DNA from: Autumnicola musiva
GTDB lineage: Bacteria; Bacteroidota; Bacteroidia; Flavobacteriales; Flavobacteriaceae
DNA: 64,000 bases
Direction: 5' to 3'
Assembly: GCF_031846585.1 (NCBI RefSeq)
Contig: NZ_JAVRHK010000011.1
Coordinates: 1 to 64,000 of the forward strand
The translations under genes and the position numbers were made by a program. Positions 56,032-64,000 of this stretch are shown here, piece by piece. The stretch's first letter is position 1; every line of letters starts with the position of its first letter. The notes below the pieces were generated by a model. That model ran no database searches. It had not been told where the DNA came from and was given only the letters and a program-made list of their open reading frames with translations.

Positions 56032-56820
56032 ATGAATTCATTATTAGAAACGGCAATAAAGGCCTCCATTGAAGCCGGGAAAAAGATTCTTCGGGTTTAT
56101 GAAGAGGAAGATTTTGAAATTGAAAATAAAGCAGACGACTCTCCACTCACCGAAGCCGATCTTGCAGCGCATAAAACCATTATTTCTTTTCTTGAACAAA
56201 CTCAGATACCCGTTCTTTCTGAAGAGGGCAAACATGCACCTTATGCCGAACGTAAAAAATGGCAACACCTGTGGATTGTAGATCCGCTGGATGGAACTAA
56301 AGAATTTATTAAACGCAATGGTGAATTCACCGTTAACATTGCCCTGATTAGAAACCAGCAGCCGGTATTGGGGGTTATCTATGTCCCGGTTTTAAAGGAA
56401 TTATATTTTGCCGACAAAGAAACCGGAGCCTTTAAAGTTGAAGGTGTTTCTGAATTTGTCAACATAGAAGAAGTTACTTCAGAAGCTAAACAACTGCCCG
56501 TAGCAATAGAAGGTAAAGCATATACCGTGGTGGCCAGTAAATCTCACCTTTCTTTGGAGACAGAAAAGTACATTGATAGCCTCAGGAAAAAGTTTGGGGA
56601 GGTAAACATAATTTCTAAAGGAAGCTCCCTTAAATTATGTATGGTTGCTGAAGGACAGGCCAATATCTATCCCCGTTTTGGCCCTACCATGGAATGGGAT
56701 ACCGCCGCGGGCCATGCCATTTGTAATTGTGCGGGAAAATATTTAACCGATTATAAAACTGGTAAAGAAATGCTTTACAACCGGGAGGACTTAAAAAATG
56801 ATTGGTTTATTGTAAGATAG
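56032..56820 (+). CDS. cysQ: 3'(2'),5'-bisphosphate nucleotidase
   Basis: The gene encodes 262 residues. The inositol-monophosphatase-type metal sites are VLSEEG (about 61-66), IVDPLDGTKEF (82-92) and the C-terminal MEWDTAAGHAIC. The Li-sensitive phosphatase fold is complete. It removes the 3' phosphate of PAP, the by-product of PAPS use. It is in an operon with cysC, the usual arrangement in Flavobacteriia. Confidence 0.92.
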   Translation: MNSLLETAIKASIEAGKKILRVYEEEDFEIENKADDSPLTEADLAAHKTIISFLEQTQIPVLSEEGKHAPYAERKKWQHLWIVDPLDGTKEFIKRNGEFTVNIALIRNQQPVLGVIYVPVLKELYFADKETGAFKVEGVSEFVNIEEVTSEAKQLPVAIEGKAYTVVASKSHLSLETEKYIDSLRKKFGEVNIISKGSSLKLCMVAEGQANIYPRFGPTMEWDTAAGHAICNCAGKYLTDYKTGKEMLYNREDLKNDWFIVR

Positions 56821-56983
56821 TCAGAATGTGTTGAATGACTAATACAGAATATTTCGATCCTGTTCAAAACTCTCACAGCTATAGCTTAGCTAAGCATAGT
56901 GGCAGCAACCAACTCTATACTAAAATTTGCGGGCTGCCTGATATCGATTATATTTACAATCACATAACAACAACACAACACTA

Positions 56984-57925
56984 ATGTCCACCACAACAGC
57001 TGACGCAAAAATCTTTAATTGTACCCAAAGCCGGGAACTCGCCGAAAAAATAGCCGCTGCCTATGGTGGTAAGCTCGGGAATGTAATCACCTCTACTTAC
57101 AGCGATGGAGAATTTCAGCCTTCCTTTGAGGAATCGGTGAGGGGATCCAGGGTTTTTATTATTGGTTCTACCCATCCCGGGGCCGATCATCTTATGGAAA
57201 TGCTGCTTATGCTTGATGCTGCCAAACGGGCTTCCGCCAGGCACATTACAGCCGTAATGCCTTATTTTGGCTGGGCCCGGCAGGATAGAAAAGATAAACC
57301 ACGCGTGCCTATTGCCGCTAAAATGATAGCAAGTATTCTTGAGACTGCAGGGGCTACGCGTATTATCACAATGGATTTGCACGCAGATCAAATTCAGGGC
57401 TTTTTTGAAAAACCTGTAGATCATCTTTTTGCCTCCACGGTATTTCTCCCGTATTTAAAAAGTCTGAATCTTGAAAATCTTACCATTGCCTCACCCGATA
57501 TGGGAGGCTCAAAAAGAGCTTATGCTTATTCCAAGGCTTTGGAAAGCGATGTGGTAATCTGCTATAAACAACGTGCAAAGGCAAACGTAATTTCCCACAT
57601 GGAGCTTATAGGGAATGTGGAAGGCAAAAATGTAGTGCTGGTAGACGATATGGTAGATACGGCGGGAACACTAACCAGGGCAGCAGATCTTATGATGGAC
57701 AGAGGTGCTTTGAGTGTCCGCGCAATCTGTACCCATCCTGTTCTTTCCGGCGAAGCTTATGAGCGGGTGGAAAAATCCAAACTGCAGGAATTAATTGTAA
57801 CAGATTCCATCCCGCTTAAAACAGAAAGCAGAAAAATAAAAGTGGTAAGTTGTGCCGAACTTTTTGCAGATGTAATGAGCAGGGTGCATAACAACCTTTC
57901 TATTAGTTCAAAATTCATAATGTAA
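56984..57925 (+). CDS. prs: Ribose-phosphate pyrophosphokinase
   Basis: The gene encodes 313 residues, normal length. ATP-binding FGWARQDRKDKPRVPIAAK, the catalytic/metal loop DLHADQIQGFF (131-141), SPDMGGSKRA and the PRPP loop VVLVDDMVDTAGT are all intact. It makes PRPP from ribose-5-phosphate and ATP for nucleotide, His and Trp synthesis. It is followed by rplY, an order shared by many Bacteroidota. No unusual feature. Confidence 0.95.
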   Translation: MSTTTADAKIFNCTQSRELAEKIAAAYGGKLGNVITSTYSDGEFQPSFEESVRGSRVFIIGSTHPGADHLMEMLLMLDAAKRASARHITAVMPYFGWARQDRKDKPRVPIAAKMIASILETAGATRIITMDLHADQIQGFFEKPVDHLFASTVFLPYLKSLNLENLTIASPDMGGSKRAYAYSKALESDVVICYKQRAKANVISHMELIGNVEGKNVVLVDDMVDTAGTLTRAADLMMDRGALSVRAICTHPVLSGEAYERVEKSKLQELIVTDSIPLKTESRKIKVVSCAELFADVMSRVHNNLSISSKFIM

Positions 57926-58066
57926 TTCGAGGGTTGAGGTAAGAAGTACAAAATTATAAGTTGAAAATTTTTACTGATAAAAAAGCTACCTTACTTATTT
58001 AAGGAGGTGTGGTGGTTTAAAGTTAAAAATCGAGAAGATTAATACTGAAAACTTTAAACATCAAAC

Positions 58067-58097
58067 TTTTATAGAATCGAAAAAAGAATTACTTTTG
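58067..58097 (+). promoter_or_regulatory. Promoter of rplY
   Basis: TACTTTTG (58090-58097) is an exact -7 box; TTTT (58067-58070) lies 19 nt upstream at the ideal -33 position. The start codon is 20 nt downstream. Confidence 0.65.
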
Positions 58098-58117
58098 CGG
58101 CCTAAAAATTATCAATA

Positions 58118-58765
58118 ATGAAATCAATTACGATCAACGGATCTAAAAGAGAAAGCGTGGGCAAAAAGTCAACTAAAGCCTTGCGTAATGCTGGACAGGT
58201 TCCTTGCGTATTGTATGGTGGAGGTCAGGAGCCTTTACACTTTGCTGCCGAGGAAATTGCATTCCAGAATTTAGTGTATACTCCAGATGTTCATACGGTG
58301 GAAATCAAATTGGAAGGAGATAAAACTTTTAATGCGGTGCTTCAGGATATCCAGTTTCATCCTGTAACAGATGCAATCCTTCACATGGATTTCTATGAAA
58401 TCTTTGAAGACTCTGAAATTACCATGGAAATTCCTATTCATACCGAGGGTATTCCACGCGGAGTTAAAAACGGTGGGGTTCTTCGATACAACCTGCGTCG
58501 TTTAAGGGTTAAAGGCCTTCCGGGAGATCTTCCGGATTATATCGTTGCAGATGTGGCTAAACTTAAAATAGGTGAGAAGCTTTATGTTACTGCAGTGGAA
58601 AGTGACCAGTATAAAATTCAGCATCCGGATAATACTGTGATCTGTCAGGTTAGAACTTCACGTAATATTGTTGCCCTTGATGAAGAAGAGGAAGATGAAG
58701 GAGAAGAAGTGGCAGCAGATGATGTGCCGGCTACTGAAGTAGACGAAGCAGAAAACAAGGAATAG
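58118..58765 (+). CDS. rplY: 50S ribosomal protein L25 / general stress protein Ctc
   Basis: The gene encodes 215 residues. The N-terminal 5S-rRNA-binding L25 domain (ITINGSKRESVGKKSTKALR, VPCVLYGGG) is followed by the TL5/Ctc C-terminal domain (IPIHTEGIPRGVKNGGVLRY, VADVAKLKIGEKLYV). A very acidic tail (LDEEEEDEGEEVAADD) is common in this phylum. It binds 5S rRNA in the large subunit. It has its own promoter and a strong terminator. Confidence 0.95.
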   Translation: MKSITINGSKRESVGKKSTKALRNAGQVPCVLYGGGQEPLHFAAEEIAFQNLVYTPDVHTVEIKLEGDKTFNAVLQDIQFHPVTDAILHMDFYEIFEDSEITMEIPIHTEGIPRGVKNGGVLRYNLRRLRVKGLPGDLPDYIVADVAKLKIGEKLYVTAVESDQYKIQHPDNTVICQVRTSRNIVALDEEEEDEGEEVAADDVPATEVDEAENKE

Positions 58766-58792
58766 GTAACTATTTTTTGAAAATTATATAAT

Positions 58793-58836
58793 AGCATTCC
58801 TTTTTTCGGATTATCCGGAAATCGGAATGCTTTTTT
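58793..58836 (+). terminator. Intrinsic terminator after rplY
   Basis: AGCATTCC (58793-58800) pairs with GGAATGCT (58824-58831), with an inner TCCGGA-type dyad in the loop, followed by TTTTTTG. It ends the rplY transcript. Confidence 0.75.
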
Positions 58837-58880
58837 GTTGGGTGGAATTTATGGGTAAGGAAATAATTGATAGGGATGAA

Positions 58881-58923
58881 TGGAGTCCTGAATTTTGCAC
58901 GGTGAGCCCAATTCAGGACTCCA
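58881..58923. repeat. Perfect 14-bp inverted repeat
   Basis: TGGAGTCCTGAATT (58881-58894) and AATTCAGGACTCCA (58910-58923) are exactly complementary around a 15-nt loop. No T run follows, so it is not an ordinary terminator. Its CCTGAATT core recalls the hairpin inserted in the dehydrogenase at 12414. The rest of 58837-59103 has no gene. Confidence 0.65.
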
Positions 58924-59081
58924 TAGCTGCTAAATACATGGAAGCATTAACAGCTTCAAAGCTTTCCCCATACAACCTTAACTTTAAACAAACCCCAAAT
59001 TAGAGAGAACTGCTAACTGGCAATTTTCAACATAACAAACTCCGAACTAATACAGGAAAGGCCAAAGATTTTTTTTAATTT

Positions 59082-59089
59082 TATCTTTA
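59082..59089 (+). promoter_or_regulatory. -7 box of pth
   Basis: TATCTTTA differs from TANNTTTG at one position and lies 14 nt before the pth start. The -33 element is not clear. Confidence 0.4.
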
Positions 59090-59103
59090 TCAAAATAAAT
59101 CTC

Positions 59104-59730
59104 ATGCTGTCTTTCTTCGGAAGAATATTAAAAAAGAAAAAGCCAAAGGAGGAAATAGATCCAATGAAGAAATTTTTAATTGCCGGCCTTGGAAATATTG
59201 GTCCGAAATACGAAAATACAAGACATAATATAGGCTTCAGGATTCTGGATAAACTGGCGGAGCAGGAGGAAATCAATTTTGCCACAGACCGGCTGGGAGA
59301 TGTTGCGCAATTTAAATTTAAAGGGCGAACTTTTATTCTGCTAAAACCCAGCACTTATATGAACCTTAGCGGGAAAGCGGTAAATTACTGGATGACAAAG
59401 GAGAAAATTTTGCATGAAAACCTGTTGGTGGTTACCGATGATCTTAATCTGCCTTTTGGCACCCTCAGGTTAAAAACAAAAGGAAGTGACGGCGGGCATA
59501 ACGGACTGAAGGATATTCAGAATGTACTAAATACCAACAAATATAACCGCTTTAGGTTTGGGATAAGTGATGAATTTTCCAAAGGACGGCAGATAGATTA
59601 TGTGCTTGGAGAGTGGACAGAGGAAGAAGAAAAAAATCTTCCGGAGCGATTAAAAAAATCGGCAGAACTTATCAAATCTTTTGGAACCGCCGGAGTTTCA
59701 AATACAATGAACAATTTTAACGGAAAATAA
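59104..59730 (+). CDS. pth: Peptidyl-tRNA hydrolase
   Basis: The gene encodes 208 residues. The Pth core begins at about residue 21 (MKKFLIAGLGNIGPKYENTR) with catalytic His41 in RHNIGF, then DDLNLPFGTLRLKTKG and SDGGHNGLKDI. It frees peptidyl-tRNAs that drop off the ribosome. The 20-residue basic N-terminal extension is, as I recall, usual in flavobacterial Pth, and a -7 box sits just before ATG 59104; the alternative start at 59164 would give the bare core. ribF follows after 7 bp. Confidence 0.93.
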   Translation: MLSFFGRILKKKKPKEEIDPMKKFLIAGLGNIGPKYENTRHNIGFRILDKLAEQEEINFATDRLGDVAQFKFKGRTFILLKPSTYMNLSGKAVNYWMTKEKILHENLLVVTDDLNLPFGTLRLKTKGSDGGHNGLKDIQNVLNTNKYNRFRFGISDEFSKGRQIDYVLGEWTEEEEKNLPERLKKSAELIKSFGTAGVSNTMNNFNGK

Positions 59731-59737
59731 GCTGACT

Positions 59738-60676
59738 TTGAAAGAACACGAAGGAGCAAACGCATTTAGCAGCGATTATTCTACCGCTGTGACCATAGGG
59801 ACTTTTGACGGCGTACATGCGGGGCATCAAAAGATAATTGAAAGGTTAGTTAATTCAGCAAAAGCCGCTAATCTTCAGTCGGCTATTCTCACATTTTTTC
59901 CGCATCCCCGCATGGTCCTGCAAAAGGAAAGTGGACTAAGGCTTATTAATACCATCGCAGAAAGAAAGCAAATTCTGGAAACCACGGGTGTAGATCATTT
60001 AATTGTGCATCCATTTACCCATCAGTTTTCCAGGCTTTCTGCAAGGGAGTTTGTACGCGATATTTTGGTAAATAAGCTTAAAGCAAAAAAGGTAATTATT
60101 GGTTACGATCATCGGTTTGGAAGAAACCGTACCGCAAATATTGATGATCTCAGGAAATTTGGTGAGGAATTCAATTTTGAGGTTGAAGAAATCACCAAAC
60201 AGGAAGTGGAAGCGGTTGCGGTAAGTTCTACAAAAATTAGAAATGCTTTGGAAGAGGGTAAGGTTGAAAAAGCCAATTCTTACCTTCAGCATCCCTTTAT
60301 GCTCACTGGAACAGTGGTAAAAGGCCGTGGCCTGGGAAAAGAATTTGAATTTCCCACTGCCAATCTTGAAGTTAAGGAAGATTATAAACTTATTCCAAAA
60401 AACGGGGTTTACGTGGTGAAATCTAATATTGACGGGAAGGATTTCTTTGGCATGATGAATATTGGTACCAATCCAACTGTGGGTGGGGAAGAGCAAACCA
60501 TAGAGACTTATTTTTTTAAGCTGAACAAAGATTTATACGGGAAAAGGTTACAAATAGCATTGCTGGTGCGTATTCGTGATGAAAAGAAATTTGAGTCGGT
60601 GGAATCCCTGAAAATTGCAATGAAGCAGGACGAGGAGTTCTCAAGGCAGTATTTAAGGGATAATTATGCTGAATAG
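59738..60676 (+). CDS. ribF: Bifunctional riboflavin kinase / FAD synthetase
   Basis: The gene encodes 312 residues. The N-terminal adenylyltransferase has GTFDGVHAGHQKI (21-33) and VSSTKIRNAL. The C-terminal flavokinase has GRGLGKEFEFPTANLEV and NGVYVV, then MNIGTNPTVGG. It makes FMN and FAD from riboflavin. The start is taken as TTG 59738, because an in-frame TGA at 59708 lies within the end of pth and no ATG follows it before the conserved region. Its end overlaps the next gene by 11 bp. Confidence 0.92.
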   Translation: MKEHEGANAFSSDYSTAVTIGTFDGVHAGHQKIIERLVNSAKAANLQSAILTFFPHPRMVLQKESGLRLINTIAERKQILETTGVDHLIVHPFTHQFSRLSAREFVRDILVNKLKAKKVIIGYDHRFGRNRTANIDDLRKFGEEFNFEVEEITKQEVEAVAVSSTKIRNALEEGKVEKANSYLQHPFMLTGTVVKGRGLGKEFEFPTANLEVKEDYKLIPKNGVYVVKSNIDGKDFFGMMNIGTNPTVGGEEQTIETYFFKLNKDLYGKRLQIALLVRIRDEKKFESVESLKIAMKQDEEFSRQYLRDNYAE

Positions 60677-61991
60677 GTGGCTCTTCAGGCATATAGATAA
60701 TTCGGCCCTGGTGGTTTTCAGAATAATGTTTGGCTTTCTGATTACCGCAGAAGCCTGGGGCGCAATTTTCTCCGGCTGGGTCCAGAAGACGCTTATAGAT
60801 CCTCCTGAATTTACTTTTAATTTTATAGGATTCGAATTTTTACAGCCCCTTCCCGGGAATCTTATGTTATGGTATTATGGCTTAATGGGGTTATTTGGAG
60901 TTTTTGTAATGTTGGGCTTCAAATACAGGTTTAGCATTTTTTGTTATGGTTTGATGTGGGCTGCTGTTTACCTGATGCAAAAATCATCTTACAACAATCA
61001 TTATTACCTGTTAATGCTGCTATGCATTATCATGTTGTTTTTTCCGGCACACCGCTGGCTTTCCATAGATGCGCAAAGAAACCCTGAAATCAGGAGGATT
61101 TCCATGCCCCGCTGGGTTTGGCTGGTAATAGTTCTGCAATTATGGATTGTGTACACCTATGCTTCAGTGGCTAAACTTTATCCCGACTGGCTGGATGGCA
61201 CAATGCCTGCTATTTTAATGAAGAGTAAACGCGATTATTGGCTGGTGGGGGAATTTCTTCAGCAGGAGTGGATTAGATATGTTATTACATGGTTCGGACT
61301 TATATTTGATCTGCTTATTATTCCCCTTTTGCTATGGAGAAAAACAAGATTACCTGCATTTTTGCTGGCTATTTTTTTTCATCTTTTTAATAGTATAATA
61401 TTTCAAATAGGTATTTTTCCATATCTCTCTTTGGCCTTTATTATATTCTTTTTTCCTACAGAAAAAATTAATCGTTGGTTTCTGCGGAATAAAAAACCTC
61501 ATTACGATAAAAGAGAAATTATTGTGCCCTCCAATAAAAGGGTGATAATTGGTATTCTTGCCTGCTGGTTTATAATTCAGCTTTCTTTACCGCTCAGGCA
61601 TTGGTTTTTTCAGGATAATGTTCTATGGACTGAAGAAGGCCACCGTCTTAGCTGGAGAATGATGCTGCGCTCTAAAAATGGCAGGAGTATTTTTAAGGTG
61701 GTGGAAAAAGGTACAACAGATACCATCTATGTTAGCAAAAATAAGTATTTGAGCCGTAAACAACAGAGGGCAATTAATTCCAAGCCTGATATGCTCTGGC
61801 AATTTGCCCAGTTTCTGGAGAAAAAATATGCTGAAGAGGGAAAAAAGGTAGAAATATATATAGATTCCAAAGTGAGTGTAAATGGTCGTCCTTACCAAAC
61901 TTTAATCGATCCTGAAGTAGATATGGCCAAAGCCAAATGGACTCACTTTAGGCATAAAGACTGGATTTTACCTTCTAAAAATGAGGAGTAG
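60666..61991 (+). CDS. HTTM-domain (vitamin K-dependent gamma-carboxylase-like) membrane protein
   Basis: The gene encodes 441 residues. Several membrane helices occupy about residues 15-310 (VVFRIMFGFLITAEAWGAIF, YYGLMGLFGVFVMLGFKY, LLMLLCIIMLFFPAH). QKSSYNNHYYLLML matches the Lys-containing region of the carboxylase active site in the HTTM family. The C-terminal 120 residues are soluble (EEGHRLSWRMMLRSKNGRSI). Bacterial members are of unknown role; a carboxylation or epoxidation chemistry is only by analogy. It overlaps ribF by 11 bp. Confidence 0.8.
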   Translation: MLNRWLFRHIDNSALVVFRIMFGFLITAEAWGAIFSGWVQKTLIDPPEFTFNFIGFEFLQPLPGNLMLWYYGLMGLFGVFVMLGFKYRFSIFCYGLMWAAVYLMQKSSYNNHYYLLMLLCIIMLFFPAHRWLSIDAQRNPEIRRISMPRWVWLVIVLQLWIVYTYASVAKLYPDWLDGTMPAILMKSKRDYWLVGEFLQQEWIRYVITWFGLIFDLLIIPLLLWRKTRLPAFLLAIFFHLFNSIIFQIGIFPYLSLAFIIFFFPTEKINRWFLRNKKPHYDKREIIVPSNKRVIIGILACWFIIQLSLPLRHWFFQDNVLWTEEGHRLSWRMMLRSKNGRSIFKVVEKGTTDTIYVSKNKYLSRKQQRAINSKPDMLWQFAQFLEKKYAEEGKKVEIYIDSKVSVNGRPYQTLIDPEVDMAKAKWTHFRHKDWILPSKNEE

Positions 61992-62059
61992 TGTCTTTAC
62001 AGGACATAAGATTTCTGGGATTCGCTTTTAAAGAAATTTAGATCATCCACAAAATTTTC

Positions 62060-62106
62060 TTTCCCTTTTTTAAGGAAGGGTGGCCGAAGGCCGGAGGGTT
62101 TTACCC
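62060..62106. repeat. GC-rich palindromic repeat before serS
   Basis: CCCTT...AAGGG, GGCCGAAGGCC and GGGTTTTACCC form three nested or adjacent dyads in about 45 bp. The layout (a CCC/GGG hairpin followed by a GGCCGG...GGG stretch) resembles the second repeat inserted in the dehydrogenase at 12457-12486. Probably a dispersed intergenic repeat. Confidence 0.45.
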
Positions 62107-62157
62107 GAATTCAGAATAATCAAAATAATCTTTCCCTGTAAATAGCAGCTCTTTTGT

Positions 62158-62165
62158 TACATTTG
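62158..62165 (+). promoter_or_regulatory. -7 box of serS
   Basis: TACATTTG fits TANNTTTG exactly. It lies 42 nt before the serS start. The -33 box is poorly defined. Confidence 0.5.
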
Positions 62166-62207
62166 CCCTTCAAAAATAATTAACCGGTATTTTAAATTAT
62201 TGGCCCT

Positions 62208-63479
62208 ATGTTACAAGTCAGCAATATTCGTGAGCAGAAGGAAAATTACATTCAGGCACTGAAAAAGAGAAATTTTGACGCGCAGGAGATTTTTGATGAA
62301 ATCCTGCAGCTTGATGAAATGCGCCGTTCCACCCAAACAAAACTGGACAATACATTAGCCGAATCCAACAAGCTATCCAAAGAAATAGGGCAGCTGTTTA
62401 AAAATGGTGAAAAGCAAAAGGCCAATTTGCTGAAGGAAAAAACCGGGAGGTTAAAGGAGAATTCAAAAAATTATTCTGAATTACTGGCCAATACCATTGT
62501 TGAAATGGAGAAACATCTTTATACCATTCCCAATATTCCTCATGAGGCTGTTCCTGCAGGAGTATCTGAAGACGATAATGAGGAGGTATATAAGGAAGGA
62601 GATGTGCCGGTTTTGGCTGAAGGTTCGCTGCCGCACTGGGAGCTGGCCAAAAAATATGATATTATAGATTTTGAACTGGGCAATAAAATCAGCGGTGCCG
62701 GCTTTCCTGTGTACAAAGGCAAAGGCGCAAGGCTGCAGCGTGCCCTTATAACTTATTTTCTTGATAAGGCTGTGGAGGCAGGTTATACTGAATTTCAGTT
62801 GCCACTAATGGTAAATGAAGCTTCCGGGTATGGTACAGGGCAGCTACCCGATAAGGAAGGCCAGATGTACCATATTACCGCAGATGACCTTTATATGATT
62901 CCCACTGCTGAAGTTCCTATTACCAACATGTTCCGTGGTAATTTGTTGGGAGAAAAAGATTTTCCTATAACCTGTACCGGTTACACTCCATGTTTCAGGA
63001 GGGAGGCAGGTTCTTACGGAGCCCATGTGCGTGGTCTTAACCGTTTGCACCAGTTTGATAAAGTGGAACTTGTACGCATTGAAAAACCTGAAGATTCCTA
63101 TGCCGCTTTAAACGGAATGGTGGAGCATATAAAAAGCCTGCTGAAGGAGTTAAAACTGCCGTACCGTATCTTGAATTTATGTGGGGGAGATCTTGGTTTT
63201 ACCTCGGCCATGACCTATGATTTTGAAGTGTTTTCCACCGCCCAGGATCGCTGGCTGGAAATTAGTTCTGTTTCCAATTTTGAAACTTTCCAGGCCAATC
63301 GATTAAAACTGCGTTATAAAGATGCTGAAAACAATAAGCAACTGGTACACACGCTAAACGGCAGTGCTCTTGCATTGCCACGGGTAATGGCGGGAATCCT
63401 CGAAAATTATCAAACTCCCGATGGAATAAAAATTCCGGAGGTGCTTATTCCTTATACAGGATTTGATATTATAGATTAA
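62208..63479 (+). CDS. serS: Seryl-tRNA synthetase
   Basis: The gene encodes 423 residues, standard length. The N-terminal coiled-coil arm (about 30-105, rich in Lys/Glu) binds tRNA-Ser. The class II catalytic motifs are TAEVPITNMFRG, motif 2 CFRREAGSYGAHVRGL and motif 3 NGSALALPRVMAGILE. It charges tRNA-Ser. It has its own promoter and ends at a strong bidirectional terminator. Confidence 0.96.
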   Translation: MLQVSNIREQKENYIQALKKRNFDAQEIFDEILQLDEMRRSTQTKLDNTLAESNKLSKEIGQLFKNGEKQKANLLKEKTGRLKENSKNYSELLANTIVEMEKHLYTIPNIPHEAVPAGVSEDDNEEVYKEGDVPVLAEGSLPHWELAKKYDIIDFELGNKISGAGFPVYKGKGARLQRALITYFLDKAVEAGYTEFQLPLMVNEASGYGTGQLPDKEGQMYHITADDLYMIPTAEVPITNMFRGNLLGEKDFPITCTGYTPCFRREAGSYGAHVRGLNRLHQFDKVELVRIEKPEDSYAALNGMVEHIKSLLKELKLPYRILNLCGGDLGFTSAMTYDFEVFSTAQDRWLEISSVSNFETFQANRLKLRYKDAENNKQLVHTLNGSALALPRVMAGILENYQTPDGIKIPEVLIPYTGFDIID

Positions 63480-63491
63480 TTATAATTACCA

Positions 63492-63536
63492 AAAAAAAAG
63501 CCCATTCCGGATTCAAATCCAGAATGGGCTTTTTTT
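63492..63536. terminator. Bidirectional terminator between serS and a minus-strand gene
   Basis: AAAAAAAGCCCATTC and GAATGGGCTTTTTTT pair around a short loop containing CGGATTCAAATCCA. A-rich and T-rich flanks make it work on both strands, for serS and for the convergent gene at 63549. Confidence 0.85.
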
Positions 63537-63548
63537 AATCTTATAAGA

Positions 63549-63770
63549 TTAGTTGTCTTTTTCGTTTTTCTTCTGTTTTATAGTTTTGCCTTCGGCCTCG
63601 CTTGCTTGTTTCAGGTCCTTTTCTCTTTCTTTTTCCTTTTCCTGTGCATTGCCTTCGGCTTCTTTGGCCTTAAGAACATCCTTATTAAAATGAACGCCAT
63701 CACTATGTTGATCGTTCAGGATTACTTCATCTCTGTCCTCGTCTTTCTTCTTATTGCTGTTTGGATTCAT
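63549..63770 (-). CDS. Small, highly charged hypothetical protein
   Basis: The gene encodes 73 residues, almost all charged or polar (MNPNSNKKKDEDRDEVILND; KEAEGNAQEKEKEREKDLKQ). No hydrophobic core or signal is present, so it is probably disordered or a single helix. Small hydrophilin- or stress-like proteins of this kind are common in Flavobacteriia. It converges on serS with a shared terminator. Function unknown, but the intact frame and the terminator support it as a real gene. Confidence 0.6.
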   Translation of the reverse strand: MNPNSNKKKDEDRDEVILNDQHSDGVHFNKDVLKAKEAEGNAQEKEKEREKDLKQASEAEGKTIKQKKNEKDN

Positions 63771-63973
63771 CTTTTATTTTAAAGATAAAATTATTGTTTA
63801 ATATATGGACGTAAGAATTAAACATTATAATAGATTTAACGGGCTTCGGAAAGTTATTCTTTTTCAATTTTCTACAATTTAAGAAGTAAAGGATTATTTG
63901 TAATCTTTATTTTTTGAACTGCGCTCGTTTAAATGTATTTAGCTGATCCATACCAAAGAACATTACAAATTCT

Positions 63974-64000
63974 TATCTTTACCTTATGCGTTATTTCCTT
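63974..64000 (+). CDS. Start of a gene leaving the window (partial)
   Basis: A -7-like box TATCTTTA (63974-63981) is followed closely by ATG 63986 and the codons for MRYFL up to the window edge. The spacing is like that of pth. Five residues are too few to name a product. The stretch 63771-63973 holds no other gene. Confidence 0.35.

Noticed and set aside
1..64000. tRNA, rRNA or CRISPR genes
   Set aside because: I scanned the intergenic stretches by eye and saw no cloverleaf, rRNA or repeat-spacer pattern; a covariance-model search would be needed to exclude them fully.

Overview
The window is from a member of the Bacteroidota, most likely a marine-type Flavobacteriia. Supporting signs are: AT-rich DNA; Bacteroidetes promoters with a TANNTTTG -7 box; a TonB receptor with an N-terminal carboxypeptidase-D-like domain; surface lipoproteins with acidic residues after the lipid-bearing Cys; a BfmA/BtgA mobilisation gene; a UpxY-type NusG paralogue; and long stretches without Shine-Dalgarno sites. 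No rRNA, tRNA, CRISPR array or intact insertion sequence was seen.

Layout. 1-3550 is decayed DNA: an outer-membrane barrel pseudogene with several frameshifts, then the remnant of a mobilisable element (one intact bfmA-like gene and two broken helix-turn-helix genes). 3831-4576 is a MNT/HEPN toxin-antitoxin pair. 4870-10636 is an iron or xenosiderophore uptake operon of the Xus type (TonB receptor, DUF4374 lipoprotein, PepSY membrane protein, periplasmic DUF4198-like protein), with a hairpin leader and an internal 32-nt perfect palindrome. 10981-11655 is an outer-membrane barrel protein.

11907-50680 is the core of the window: two complete Wzx/Wzy polysaccharide loci that converge. Locus A (+ strand, 12164-26825) has a nucleotide-sugar dehydrogenase, rmlB, wzx, wzy, two glycosyltransferases, wecB, a WecA-type initiating transferase, wza, wzc and wzi. 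Locus B (- strand, 50680 down to 31811) has a WcaJ-type initiating transferase, rmlA, rmlC, wza, wzc, wzx, wzy, six glycosyltransferases, a dTDP-rhamnose-4-epimerase-like SDR, two oxidoreductases and a small lipoprotein. At the convergence point (27135-31742) lies a 1535-residue secreted protein that joins a Bacteroidetes tail-fibre-like head, an array of 64- or 92-residue repeats and a right-handed beta-helix (pectate-lyase-3-like) domain. The two loci share dTDP-rhamnose genes (rmlB in A, rmlA and rmlC in B; no rmlD here). Both carry a near-identical 28-nt sense-strand element in their 5' leaders, and a UpxY/NusG-family antiterminator gene lies 4 kb outside locus B.

50763-56820 holds a possible small RNA with its own terminator, a multi-PAS histidine kinase, upxY, and cysC-cysQ (PAPS metabolism). 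56984-64000 is ordinary chromosome: prs, rplY, pth, ribF, an HTTM membrane protein, serS, a small charged protein, and the first codons of a gene leaving the window.

Signs of past recombination in locus A are a 72-bp copy of the dehydrogenase 3' end stranded after rmlB, a markedly AT-rich wzx-to-GT2 core, and palindromic repeat sequence inserted in frame in the dehydrogenase.
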